A stretch of 64,000 bases of DNA, taken from NCBI RefSeq assembly GCF_026210795.1, contig NC_089442.1:1612001-1676000 (forward strand). Reading direction: 5' to 3'. The stretch is from Rhizophagus irregularis (taxonomy: Eukaryota > Glomeromycota > Glomeromycetes > Glomerales > Glomeraceae). This document shows positions 48,061-59,633 of this stretch, piece by piece (positions within the stretch are counted from its first letter, which is position 1; every line of letters starts with the position of its first letter). A model generated the notes under the pieces. That model searched no databases, had not been told where the DNA came from, and was given only the letters and a program-made list of their open reading frames with translations. The position numbers and the translations under genes are program-made.

Positions 48061-49587
48061 TCATTCTTTTACTACTTTAAATGCTTCAATATCTTCAATA
48101 ATATAATAATAATTACTATTCTTACTAACATTATCTTTATAAAAACCATTTTTATTTTTTAACCATAAAATTTGATCTTTCATAGATAATGCATCATTAC
48201 CAAAATTAAATCCATAATCACCAAAACCATTATTATAAATAGCATAATTACATGTTATAACACGACTTAATTTCATATTTTCAGTATCATTATTATCTTC
48301 AAAAGAAAATATAAAATTATTCAAAGAAGTAATATTCTTATGATTAATCCCTAATCTACGTCTTACATTGTGATAAAATCCAACTGTTGTATAACCTCCT
48401 AATATTTTTTTTGTATTTTGACATTTAATTAAAACTAATATTTGTTCTTGTGAATTACATTTATTTTTAAATGAATTATTATTAATTCCATCTTTACTAC
48501 CTCTATAAATAAGTTCAAATTTATATATTGTATCATTTTTTTTTCGTATTTCTTTTGATTCTTTATTATCTATCCAATTAGATATTATAGATATTAATTT
48601 TTTTCTAATAATTTTTGATTCAATAAAACTTTGTTTAATTCTTGGTGTTAAAGTAATAGATTTTGGTAATGTACCTTTAATAAAATATTCTTTAACTTCA
48701 TTATATATATCATTTGGTATAATAGCCTTGTAAGGTCGAACTTTAACAAAATAATCTGCTGCTGAAATTTCTACAAATCTAATATGAGGAATTAATTGAT
48801 TCAAAGTTTCCTTTAAAGTTTCATAATTACTATTACTCCACCTATGTTTATCACTTCCTAAACTAGGTATTTGTTCAATTCCCCATTTAATTAAAAAATC
48901 AAAAATATCAATTTCTTTCACATTTAAATCATCTCGCTTAATTAAACCATAAAGAATATCTTCATCTAATAATTGGTAATTATTTGAAGTAAAAATTTGT
49001 TGTGGACTCATACAAATAGATTCAAGACAATGATCTCGTAATTTTTCACATCCTGAAAGTTTAAATATTTTATGATGAACGTGATGAAAATTGTTTTGAA
49101 GCCAGGTTGTTTGTTCCTCAATTAAATAATTTTGAACATGATTAAATAATTCTTCAAGTAATAATTCGTCAGATGCAACTAGAAGATCAAGAATATTTTC
49201 AACTTGATATTTTGTTAGGTCAAGTTCCCCCATGTAAATATATCTTTTCAAAAAAAAAAGGTAATTAATTATTAAATTATTATTATATTTGATTATATCA
49301 TTTATATATAAAAAAAAATAATAAATAACTTACTTTAGTACCATTTCAAAAACTGTTGGATTAATATTCGGTTTACTAAACATAATCATATCATTCTTTC
49401 TTATAATCCATTCGGATGAGAGTGCACTTTTAAAGTACGGGCAACGAGCACGTAAAATTATTGAATGTGCTCTAAATTCTTTGGTATTATTGTTTTCACC
49501 AACTTGAATAATAACGTTGAAATCATCTGAATTATTTAACATAGATGAAATATCTTTTAAAAGACTGGAATGAAAAATTAAAGTCAT
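48061..49587 (-). CDS. BTB-BACK-TLDc domain protein (copy F)
   Basis: Exons 49334-49587 and 48061-49243 with a 90-bp intron encode 478 aa. The conserved junction is YIYMGELDL, with Met replacing the usual Thr of TGEL. The BACK region differs from the other copies (NFHHVHHKIFKL instead of NFVLVLHTVFKL). TLDc has LGGYTTVGFY, where most copies have FGGYTP or YGGYNP, and a short insertion (RRRLGINHKNITS) before NFIFSFEDNND. The C-terminus EDIEAFKVVKE places it with A and B. The start MTLIF at 49587 is the family position, although an upstream in-frame ATG exists at 49671. Confidence 0.9.
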
Positions 49588-49650
49588 TTTGGAGAAGAAA
49601 TAAGGTTGAACCCGAAAAGGATGATGCGACTGCGTACGTAAATGATGATC

Positions 49651-49659
49651 ATATTTATA
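49651..49659 (-). promoter_or_regulatory. TATA-like box upstream of copy F
   Basis: TATAAATAT on the minus strand, 64-72 bases upstream of the copy F start codon (49587). If the TATA call is right, the ATG at 49671 would lie upstream of transcription, which supports MTLIF as the start. Confidence 0.35.
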
Positions 49660-49876
49660 CTTTATATGCAATACAAGTTGTACGACCCGACCGGCATTAC
49701 AGCATTAAGAAGTTACAATAAAGACCTGCGACATGCAATGATATTTTGGTTTAACGGGACATAACTTCAATAATAATCTTATTTCAATTTTCGACCAATC
49801 AAAATATATAAACGTCACGTTAAAAATGTTTTAATATAATAATATAAATGATGATAATTTTTCCTAAAAAATTAGC

Positions 49877-51455
49877 TTATTCAGTTATTTTCTTTCCCTT
49901 TTTGACATTTACCCTAAAAGCTTCAATTTCTTCAATTATATAAATACCATTATTATTTATATTTTGATAATTACAATCTTTATAAAATATCATTTTGCAT
50001 ATTTAAATCACCACCACCAAAATCAAATCCACAATTACCAAAATAATTATTATAATAGCATTAAAATTTGATTTAACACGAACCTTATTTCATATTTCGA
50101 ATATCATTTTTTCCTTCAAAAGAAAAAATAAAATCATCATTATTAGCAATAATATATTTATCTTGTTATTCAAAACGTAAATTTTTAGTATTTCTTTTTT
50201 TTATAAAATTCAAATAAATTATAACCTCCAAATATTTTTTTTAAAATTTTTACATTTAATTAAAAATTAAAATTGGTTCTTTAAAATTACATATATTATT
50301 AAATGAATTATTATTAATTTTATCTCTACTACCTCTCTATAAATTAGTTCAAATTTATATAATAAATCATTTTTATCTCTTTTATAATTAACGTCTTTTT
50401 TATTAATCCAATTGATTATTATTGAAATATGTTTTAATTTAATTATTTTTGATATTTTTGATTCAATATAAATTTTTTAAATTCTTGGTGTTAAAATTGT
50501 TGATTTTAATAAGATACTTTTAAAATAAAATTTTGTTTTTGGTAAGGTATTTTTTAAATAAAATTCTTCAATTTCTTCGTAAATATTATTAGGAATAATA
50601 GCTTTATAAGGTTGAACTTTATCATAAAAATTTTTAGAAGAAATTTCTACAAATCGAATAAGAGGAATAAATTGTTTTAAAGTTTCTTTTAATGATTCAT
50701 AATCTTCATTATTCCATTTAGTTTTATCACTTCCTAAATCAGGGGTTTGTTCAATACCTCATTTAATTAAACAATCCCAAGCGACAATTTCTTCGATCTG
50801 CAAATCATCTCGTTTAAGTAAAGCAAAAATGATATCCCTTATCTAATGACGGTAAATTTTTTGAAGAAATCAATGGGTTTGGATCTTTACAGATAGATTC
50901 ACAACAATAATCTCGTAATTTCTTCGTAATTTCTCGCAACTAGTGAGTTGAAACACTTTGTGAAGAACAAGAACATAATTTTCTTGAATCCAACTAGTTT
51001 GGTTTTCGATTAAATATTCTTGAACATGATTGAGTAATTATTCAAGAAGTAATTCATCAGAAGCGATTATAAGTTCAAGAATATTTTTACCTTGATATTT
51101 CGTTAAATCAAGTTCACCTGTATAAATATATCTTAAAAATAAGAAATAATTATAAATTAATTAATAATCAAAATCAATTGAAATATTTTAAAAAGTTAAC
51201 TTACTTTAGAATCATTTCAAAAACAACTGAATTGGAGTGATATTTGTTTTATTAAATATAATCATATCATTCTTTTTTGTAATCTATTCAGTTGAGAAAG
51301 CTCTTTTAAAATAATGTGAACGAGCACGTACTAAAATTACTGAATTTTTTTTGTATTTTTGTTTCACAAACTCGAATGATAGCGTCAAAATCATCGGCAT
51401 CATTTAATATTTTAGATAAACCTTTTAGAAGTTTCGAATGGAAAATTAAAGCCAT
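49877..51455 (-). pseudogene. BTB-BACK-TLDc pseudogene (copy G)
   Basis: It begins MALIFHSKLLKGLSKILND at 51455. The BTB exon then shifts frame after IIRVCETK. A donor-like GTAAGT follows at about 51204. The second part starts at YIYTGELDL near 51130. It has the BACK region with several shifts (for example around 50925-50945, where CGTAATTTCTT is duplicated), recognisable YKAIIPNNIYEEIEEFYLK, and a TLDc part full of small indels. It ends at IEEIEAFRV and then an extended tail KKGKKITE. It is about the same length as intact copies but cannot encode one protein. It belongs to the A/B/F group. Confidence 0.85.
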
Positions 51456-52346
51456 TTTTTTTAAAAAAAAAGGTTAAAAACGAAAGTGGAAATAATAAAT
51501 AGGACTACTACTTTAATAGGATCATACTAATTTAGTTTACGTGACACAATTTATATTACAATGATTGTGGCGTTCTCTTATCATTTCGTACGTTGTAATA
51601 CCTTCCATTTAAATATCATATATGATATCATATAATCAGCCAAGAATAAAAATAATAGGTTTATACTTTGAATTACAAAAAGAAAGAAATGAATGAAAAA
51701 TAAAAATGTAAATAATGTAATTTTACTGCGCAAATAAATTTTCTAGAAATTAAATACAAACCCCAATAAAATTAATGAGAATATTGATAATAATTTCGAA
51801 GCTTATTTTATTTTCACCAGTAGTAATATTTTTTTTTTTCAAATTACCGGTGTATATACTCAATATATTACCTATCGAAGATCACGTGATATATTTCAAA
51901 CAATTTCACCCATTTTTAAAAAATAGTCGTTACTAGTAACAAACTGGTACAACAAAATTCTTAACAAAATAATTTAATTATTTTAGTTACATGAAATGTA
52001 GTTCCATTTATTACATGGTTTCCTTATGTAATCCATAAAAAACGATGAAATGATAAAATTATTTTTACTTAAATTTGTTAATAATTTTAGCTAATTTTTT
52101 AATTTAAGAATTACAAAAAAAAAAAATTCCTTTGTACCCTATTGCTGCTTAAGGTTTAGAAATGTCATGAACCTCCGTCCGCTAATATTTGCTAATGCTG
52201 GTGCGGTGATTTTACACATTTACATTTGACATTTGACGACTAATAACGAAAAAAACGCAACCATATTTCTTTAAAGGATTTTATTTATAAATACGAGATG
52301 AGTATATATGTTTGTTAGATATTAGACAAAACAATGTCTTAAAATT
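51456..52346. other. Interval between copies G and H, with a repeat shared with 57750-57965
   Basis: Positions 51849-52075 are a diverged direct copy of 57751-57965 (AAGATCACGTGATAT, TTTCACC.ATTTT, ACATGAAATGTAGTT, TATGTAATCCA.AAAAACGATG). Positions 52248-52324 match 59368-59440. Both lie downstream of the related copies H and I. No gene seen. Confidence 0.7.
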
Positions 52347-53837
52347 TTAACAATCCTTTCCTGATACACTGAATACTTCAATTTCCTCAATATTAGATAA
52401 ATGTTTTTCACCGAAAATGTTCCTATAATATCTATTATCATACCCAACAGCAAGACGTTGCCCATTAGTAACATATAACATATTTCCAAAATTAAAGAAA
52501 CAATCATAAAAGGGACTATCATATATGGAACAAGCTATATTAGTTACCCTGCCAATTTTCATATTATACATATCTTGATCATTTCCAAAAGAAAAGACAA
52601 AACTTTCTGTTGAAGATAGCCACTGATTTCTTCCCGTATATCCAATTGGATTATAACCACCATAGATATTCTTTGTGTGAGTTCTTACTAATACTACAAA
52701 TGGTCCTTGTCCAACACATTTGTTATAAAATGTTCCGCTATCAAATCTATCACGACTCATCAAGTAAATTAGATTGAATACATATTTATCATTATTTAAA
52801 TTAGTTGCTATATCACTTCCATCAATCCAATCAGAAAGAATATTTGCGAGCCCTGGTTTAATGATTGTTGACGTTAATGATCCTGATTTTCTTGTACGAG
52901 GTGGTAAAGTCGTAGTTATTGGTAAAGCTTTTTTATAATAGAATTTTTCTAATTCTTCATAAATATGATTAGGAATAACATATTTATAAGGACGAACTTT
53001 ATCAAAAAAATCATCAGAAGAAATTTCCACAAACCGAATGAGAGGAATAAATTGGATCAAAGTTTTCTTTAATGCTTTATAATTTTCTTTATTCCATTTG
53101 GTTCTATCATTATTATTACTTCCCAAACCAGGTGTTTGTTCAATACCCCATTTAATTAAACAATTCCAAGCGTCAATTTCTCTAATTTGTAAGTCATCCC
53201 ATTTAAGTAAACCAAAAAGGATATCCTTATCTAACAAAGGAAACATTTTTGAAGAGATAAATGGTTCTGGATTTTCACAGATAGATTTAAGACAATAATC
53301 TTGTAATTTCTTATAACTAGGGCGTTGAAATACAGTATTGAGAACAAGAACAGAATAATTTTGAACCCAAATAGTTTGTTTTTCGATTAAATAATCTTGA
53401 ATACGGTCGAATAATTCGTCGAAAAGTAATTCATCAGATGAAACTAATAAACCAAGAATATCTTCACCCGATTGTTTAGTCAAATCAAGTTCACCAGTAT
53501 AAATGTATCTTAATAAATCATAAATCCATATTGTAAGATTTTTTAAAAATTTAAACTTATATCATTTAATTTAAAAATCTTACTTTAAAATCATGTCAAA
53601 AACTTTCGGAGTGATATTTGGCTTGTTATATACAATCATGTTATTTTTCTTTGAAATCCAATCGGAAGAAAAGGCAATTTTAAAATAAGCAGAACGAGCA
53701 CGTAAAATCACTGAATGAGCACGAAATTCTCTCATATTTTTGTTTTCACCAACTTGAATAATAACGTCATAATCATCAGCATCTTTTAATATTGATAAAA
53801 GATCTTTTGAGAGACCTGAATGGAATACTAAAGTCAT
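52347..53837 (-). CDS. BTB-BACK-TLDc domain protein (copy H)
   Basis: Exons 53584-53837 and 52347-53508 with a 75-bp intron encode 471 aa. With copy I it forms a distinct pair: LTSTIIKP at the TLDc start, YLMSRDRFDSGTFYNKC, KNIYGGYNPIGYTGR, FVFSFGNDQDMYNMKIGRV, and a C-terminus EEIEVFSV. The BTB exon has DYDVIIQVGENKNMREF and RARSAYFKIAF, where Ser-Ala replaces Ser-Pro. The tail after EVFSV is SGKDC. The start MTLVF at 53837 follows the family; the frame is open to 53876. Confidence 0.9.
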
Positions 53838-54903
53838 TTTTATTAAAGAAAAAAAATTATGAATTTTTTTTATCAATATTTAGAAAACATCGAGTATATA
53901 TATAGTAAACATGTTGTGTATGTATGTTGTGTATGGTTAAACATGTAGTGTGTGTGGTTTTATATCTTGTAGTGTATGATTATTGGTTAAATATCACGCT
54001 TGTACTACTAACATCCCGTACTAAATATATAATTCATACATGTTATCGTAACACCCTGTTTAACCATACATTACATACTTAGCCACATTTTCCGTGGAAG
54101 GTTCATTTTTACGGAGTTTACAGAAATAACGGATAAACTTTTTTATATATTGCGCCTAATAGTAAACTAATTTATTATTGTTATCTGATATTGTTATTTG
54201 AATTGTCTAAAATTCTTAGAGCTCTTCAATATTCCAATTAAATTACACAAAAAAATTGTTGTAAATTTCTTAATATATAAATAAAAAGGACTCTTTAAAT
54301 GGTTTCGCTTATTCTTTTGTTAATTTTAATTATAAATTAAGAAATATTGTAATAAATACTTTATGTCTAGAATTTGTCCAGGATTTTTTTATTTCCAGAA
54401 AATTGGACAAATTCTTGGATATAAAATAACGCGTGACAGATTTGAATTTTTTTTTCCTCTAGATCATTTTTTCCAGAATATTAGAAAAGTTTCCAGAAAT
54501 TAATGGTGGGATAGGGGTACATGAAATTTATAATAAACTAATGCGGGAAATTTAAAAATGGTAATTAAAAATTATAATAACTCATAATAATTTTGTCAAA
54601 TTTTGTCAAATTTTATAAATTTTATTTAAATTTCAGATAACAATGAAATAATGAATATTATCGCACGGCCCTATAGGATCATGCTGATTTTGCTTGACCA
54701 ATATTTTCATATATTGCCGATCACCATACAATATTAAGCATCAAATAGTTTATTTTTGTACAATATTAAGCATCAAATAGTTTATTTTTGTACAATATTA
54801 AGCATCAAATAGTTTATTTCCGTACAATATTGATAACAGTAATATAATAATTAAATGGGGAACATTTACATCATTTACTTGTCCGAAATATTAATTTTTA
54901 AAT
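53838..54903. other. Gene-free interval between copy H and the recombinase gene
   Basis: Just upstream of copy H, 53905-54070 is rich in GTTGTGTATG and TAACCATACA motifs in both orientations. A 32-bp triple repeat lies at 54729-54824 (listed separately). No gene seen. Confidence 0.4.
54729..54824. repeat. Tandem repeat, three copies of 32 bp
   Basis: The unit begins CAATATTAAGCATCAAATAG and ends TTTATTTTTGTA. Copies 1 and 2 are identical and copy 3 ends TTTATTTCCGTA. A fourth partial copy (CAATATTGA) follows. The near-identity implies a recent expansion. It lies just beyond the 3' end of the recombinase gene. Confidence 0.9.
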
Positions 54904-56516
54904 TTACCCGTTGTAAAACTTCAAGTTCACCAAATTATTAGTATTCATAGTAATTTCTAGATTAGTATTGTTAGGATTAATTTCTTGTAATGGTTTATGT
55001 AAATCTTTCAAATTATTCGTATTTGATATTTCACAATTAGAGGTAAAAGCTAAATTAAAAAATATTAATTAAAATATACTAAATAAAGAAAACGAAACCA
55101 AAAAACTTCAATAATGTTTTTAACCTTCTTTAGCTGTAACAAATCCTTTATTCTTTTTCATCTTATAATTGTTATCAATATCAAATGTATTAGCGTCAGA
55201 TTCCTCTAAATAAAAAATTTAAATCAATTTATACTTTTCATTAACATAATGATAAAATATTTGGTTTATTACATACCTTGTTTTCTTTTAGTACATTGAA
55301 TGTTATCTACCAAATTATTAATCATTCCAATTTGTTCTTGTTCTCTTGGTAATTCATATGAATCTAAACTTTCTACATTTTTATGTCGAGTTGCTAATTT
55401 CATTGAATCTCTTGAAAAACCCAATTTTTGAAGCCCTTGTACAAGTGTTTTATGTCCAGTATGGTTTGTAATTTTTCGGTTAGTGCAATCAATACCACAC
55501 ATTTTACATATTTCATTCATAAAGCTTTTTAATCGGTTTTGTCCAACATGAATTCTCTCATACCAGCATCCTGTATATAAAGCTAATGATATAAATTAAT
55601 GGATTAATAAATAAACTAAATAAACAGATTAATGAAATAAATAATAACATTAAATTTACCATCTGGTTCGTCACATTCTTGAAGATAAAAATTTGGCTCA
55701 GCCACTTGAGGACGGTAGGACAAATATTTTCATAAACTCCAATTATATCTGGATTATTTGGTAAGATAAGTTTATCAGCCTTTCCACGATTTCCAATTTC
55801 CACTCGCTGATTTGTCTTGGATCGATATATAAGTATATCAAAACCTCCATCTTCACGTTTTTTAAAATTTTCAGCCATTAAATAAAAATGTTCTCCTCCA
55901 TGTAAGCCTAATAATATTGCATTGTAAAAAAAAACTTTTTTAAGTAGTGATTGTGGTGTAGATCCATCCATTAAAGAATGGTTTAAAATATTTTGAACTT
56001 CTTCGTTAGACAATCCATTAGAACCATTTTTTTCTCCATATCCTAAATCTGTCAAATATTTAATTTTCCCTGAATAAACTTGCCAGAATTGCTTATATAT
56101 TTTGTTATCATATAAATTGCAATTTGATATGACTGAATTTTGATTTAAATAACGATAAATTGCTGAAACAGCCGCTTTAATTGAAGAAATGGAATATTCA
56201 TTGCCATTTTGCTGTTTCATGGCTGCTAAATATTGTGCTAATTGAGAATCCAACACTTTTGTTTCGGATATCTCCTCTAATTTTTTTTCATAATTATTTT
56301 TAGCACGAAATAATTCTACAGCACGTATCCAATTATTGGTAGAATATTCCGTATTCTTAACTTTTCCAATTTCACAGAAGAAGTTCACATTTTTTTCTAA
56401 ATTATCACTTGAAGCCTTATTCAAAAATCAAAATTATTATGAATATTATTAAACATTTTCTATCTAATATACAACTTACTAAAGTTTTTTCATAAATTCT
56501 GTTATTTTCACGAGGC
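54904..56516 (-). CDS. Crypton/ZMYM-type tyrosine recombinase-like protein, apparent 1-nt frameshift
   Basis: Five exons are inferred: 56478-56516, 55660-56415, 55277-55570, 55125-55205 and 54904-55049, all GT-AG. They start MPRENNRIYEKTL and end LKFYNG. The N-terminal half is a helical SAM-like region (NWIRAVELF..., IKAAVSAIYRYLNQ). The catalytic part has LLGLHGGEHFYL, IYRSKTNQ, then TNHTGHKTLVQGLQ and ATRHKNVESLDSYELP, resembling the HxxR-type and Tyr motifs of the DUF3504/ZMYM2 domain derived from Cryptons. One A is missing at about 55727-55731: IIGVYE should continue YLSYRPQVAEPNFYLQECDE, but the frame reads on as NICPTVLKW. The exon sum (1316 nt) is one short of 439 codons. It is either a recent pseudogene or carries a homopolymer sequencing error. 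Confidence 0.75.
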
Positions 56517-56645
56517 ATAATGACAAAAAAGAAATTTATTTATAAAGAAAAAAAAAGAACTGGGAAGAAAAAAAAGCTTATAATTAAATAGACTTTTAAT
56601 AAACTTTATAAAGAGCATGATCTGCATCAGCCGTACGATAATATA

Positions 56646-56724
56646 GATATTGTACGGTGGTATTTACATTGGTTAACGTCACTTCGTGACGTTAACCAAT
56701 ATAAATACAACACCGTACAATATC
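56646..56724. repeat. Long hairpin (about 37-bp stem)
   Basis: GATATTGTACGGTG (56646-56659) pairs with CACCGTACAATATC (56711-56724). Inside, TATTTACATTGGTTAACGTCAC pairs with GTGACGTTAACCAATATAAATA across a TTC loop near 56683-56685. Only a 2-base insertion and one mismatch disturb the stem. It lies about 130 bases upstream of the recombinase start codon. It may be a tiny foldback element or a structured regulatory site. Confidence 0.85.
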
Positions 56725-57129
56725 CATTAATTAACATATGATTTTAGTTACAATTGAAGAAAAGAAAGAAATAAAAATTATAAAAAATAAAGTATAACAG
56801 TATTTTTTTTTGTAAATAATTTTATTTATTGTTCATAGAAATATTTAAAGGTATGACATTTATTTCTTTTCATTAAATTATTGAATTATGTTCTAACTAC
56901 ATTGAATACTATTATTAATGTTAATTATTATATACAACATAAATATTTTATATACAATATATGTCCAAAGCTGATTCAACTAGTAATACCGATCGCTTAC
57001 CCTTTGTGAAAAAGTATTTAATTCTAGAGAAACTACGTCGCTAGGTTAAATCCAATACCACATTGGGAAATAAAAAAAAACATAAAAAACCAAATCTTCC
57101 ACCAGGTCGTATTTTTCTTTCACCCTATG
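56725..57129. other. Interval with an unassigned plus-strand scrap
   Basis: From 56963 the plus strand reads MSKADSTSNTDRLPFVKKYL and, after a stop, a Lys-rich stretch ending PPGRIFLSPYG. The composition is protein-like, but the frame is broken and I cannot name it. Confidence 0.3.
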
Positions 57130-57612
57130 GTATCACGCAAATACTGTCATGCATGAAATAATGTTCGTGTTGAAGAGTCCACGGTATTGTTTTATTGTTG
57201 AATAGTGTACAGATACATCCGACCTTGACGCCATATTTTATTTGATGGAGTTCGTGGATGTCGAGGGCTTGTTGGTCCATTGTCAGATGATGGCGGGTGT
57301 TTGACGTTTCAAAAATACATCTAATTATGTAAGGAAATTAGCATCTTCAGTTGACCAAGAAAATCTATAATTTCCTAGGTATAAAAAGTGTTAGATCTGT
57401 GACCATAACAGAAAGAGGAAGAGGTTGTAATGGTGGTACGGGTGCATCATACGGATCACGAGGATTCGGTTAAGTTCGTATATCCCTGTTTGTAATGAAT
57501 TATGTCTGCATCATCAAAAGCTAATTGTTGTGCTGTATGTTCTTGTTGTATATCGCGTTTACGCTGTTTTCTGAATTTTTTGTTTATTCTACAAGGAGCA
57601 TTTTTACGTTTC
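57130..57612 (-). pseudogene. Broken gene of unknown family
   Basis: The minus strand carries successive protein-like blocks joined only across stops and shifts: INKKFRKQRKRDIQQEHTA, FDDADIIHYKQGYTNL, then NPRDPYDAPVPPLQPLPL, then NYRFSWSTEDANFL, then SSDNGPTSPRHPRTPSNKI and WRQGRMYLYT. Base composition is clearly less A/T-rich than the flanks. I do not recognise a domain. Proline-rich and basic segments would fit a regulatory or nuclear protein. Confidence 0.45.
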
Positions 57613-57750
57613 GCTTATATCTACATCATTCTTCAGACAAGAGAGGAAAATTAGGATAAACAAAATTTTGACATTATTCTTTTTATATGGAATTGTATTC
57701 AGTGTATGCAGTTTCGGGGTCTGACGATATTTTTTTTCTAAAAAAAAAAA

Positions 57751-57965
57751 ATTCAGTGTACGGTATATAGGTATCTAAGATCACGTGATATTTTCAAAAT
57801 ACTTTCACCTATTTTCAAAAAATAGCCGCTATTAATAAGAAATCATCACAACAAAATTCCTAACAAAGTAACTTGATTATTTTAATTACATGAAATGTAG
57901 TTTCGGTTACATGATTTCTCTATGTAATCCAAAAAAACGATGAAATGATAAATTATTTTTACTTG
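57751..57965. repeat. Duplicated 3' flank shared with copy H
   Basis: Diverged direct copy of 51849-52075. In the copy H setting it ends about 270 bases from the gene's stop codon. Here it lies 1.67 kb from the stop of copy I because other elements intervene. Confidence 0.7.
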
Positions 57966-58471
57966 GAATAAAATTTTACTATTTACAAATGGATTGTATT
58001 TAGGTAGCTAAAATTATTAACAAATTTAAGAATTACAAAATTAATATTACTTAGTATATAACTCTTTTATACCCTATTTAATATACGGTGACAGTGCAAT
58101 AAATTACAAAGCATATTTACTGCGTGATGACGCGGTATCATTTTGAGTTACTTATTTATTATTTCTTAATCAAACTAAAATTAAATATACTTTTGATATT
58201 TAAGGAATTTAATATGAAATCATAAGTCAAACCTTTCAGCTCACAATCCCGAAAATCATAATCCCAAAAATTCAAAATCGACATTCATTATTCCGATACT
58301 CATTATTCCGACATTTATTATCATCCTGACAATTATTATAATTCAACGTCGGTGATGTTGTGAAGCTGGAAGAAAGGTATTACATATGCTAGAATTAAGG
58401 CAACGGTTAATATTACACATTTTTTAATTTGATTTGTTTCAACCAATGGACTACACCGACTCTGTTTCAGG

Positions 58472-59135
58472 AATGACATCTTCACCGACAATCATTTCAC
58501 TGACAAACGTTTCACCGACGCAAATATCGTTCTTATACGTGTACGACATACTATCTTATACGACCTATATTATGTGACATATACGTCGTATAAGAACATA
58601 GCACCTGATCGTATAAGAACGATACATTTGCTTCACCGACATACGTTTCACCGACAGGGTTATTTCACCGACAAACGTTTCACCGACATATATAAAATTA
58701 AATATACAATATCTTTATATGAAATAGGGAATTTTTTTGTTAGTAACACGTATTCAGAGTTAGGATTTAATAAAATACAAAAAAACTACTACTATAGATT
58801 TCCTTAGGGGAATAGCACATACTTTTCATAATAGTTTATTTTTTTTCAAAAATGTATTAATGTTTTGTTGTGATGATTCATATACAGTGTATATATATAT
58901 ATATATATTTGTTAGCAACGCGCATTTCTTTTATTATTTTAATGAAATTTATAATAACATATAAAAAAAATAAAAAAAATACAATAGATATAACTATATG
59001 TCATTCTATCTACTAACGGAAGTAAGTATCAATACTTATTAGATCTAAACTAAATATCCAAAAAAGTTTTTGTAATAAAATATCTCATATTCAATATTTA
59101 TTTTCTATGTCGGTGAAATGATTGTCGGTGAAATG
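58472..59135. mobile_element. Candidate element with TTTCACCGACA subterminal repeats
   Basis: TTCACCGACA-type units occur at least six times between 58472 and 58690, and as TGTCGGTGAAATG twice, inverted, at 59108-59135. The left cluster encloses a hairpin made of TATCGTTCTTATACG (near 58526) and CGTATAAGAACGATA (near 58609). No transposase is present. It lies in the region that separates the duplicated flank of copy I from the gene and probably inserted after the duplication. A (TA)n tract occurs at about 58884-58908. Confidence 0.5.
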
Positions 59136-59483
59136 AACCGGACCCATTATGGGTGTCTGAATTTTTGGGTGATCCCGGTAAAAGTACTGTACTGTACATT
59201 CTTTAAAAAAAGTTTGTATATTATTTTTACAAATTTTTGTTACAGAATGTGAGATTTGAGAATGTGAGATACACATTTATTCTTATAATAATATTACGTT
59301 TATAAAATAACAATATAAAAATAAAAAAAAAAGAACGGCTCGCTAATTAAAGAAAATAAATTTAAAAAAAACGTAGCCATATTTTTTTTAAAGGAATTTA
59401 TTTAGAGTTGTGACGGATACGCGTGTTTGTTAAATTATAAAAATTGTGCTTTCAAATAAAATATAAAATTATAAATAGAATTA

Positions 59484-59616
59484 TTGTCCGGAGCGAAGCG
59501 AAGGACAACGTATGTCTACGCACTATGAAAAAAAAATCGAGCATGTGAATTTCTCTGTCTGCCACGTGGTCGTCACCCAATGAAATCGCAAAATTTTAGT
59601 TTTTTGCTCCGGACCT
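59484..59616. mobile_element. Short element abutting the 3' end of copy I
   Basis: It begins GTCCGGAGCGAAGCGAAGG and ends GCTCCGGAC, a 9-bp inverted repeat. Composition is much less A/T-rich than either flank. Comparison with the matching region of copy H (52325-52375) shows that this block and its right border are absent there, consistent with an insertion between the old 3' flank and the last codons of copy I. Confidence 0.5.
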
Positions 59617-59633
59617 ACGACGGTTCCCGTTTC

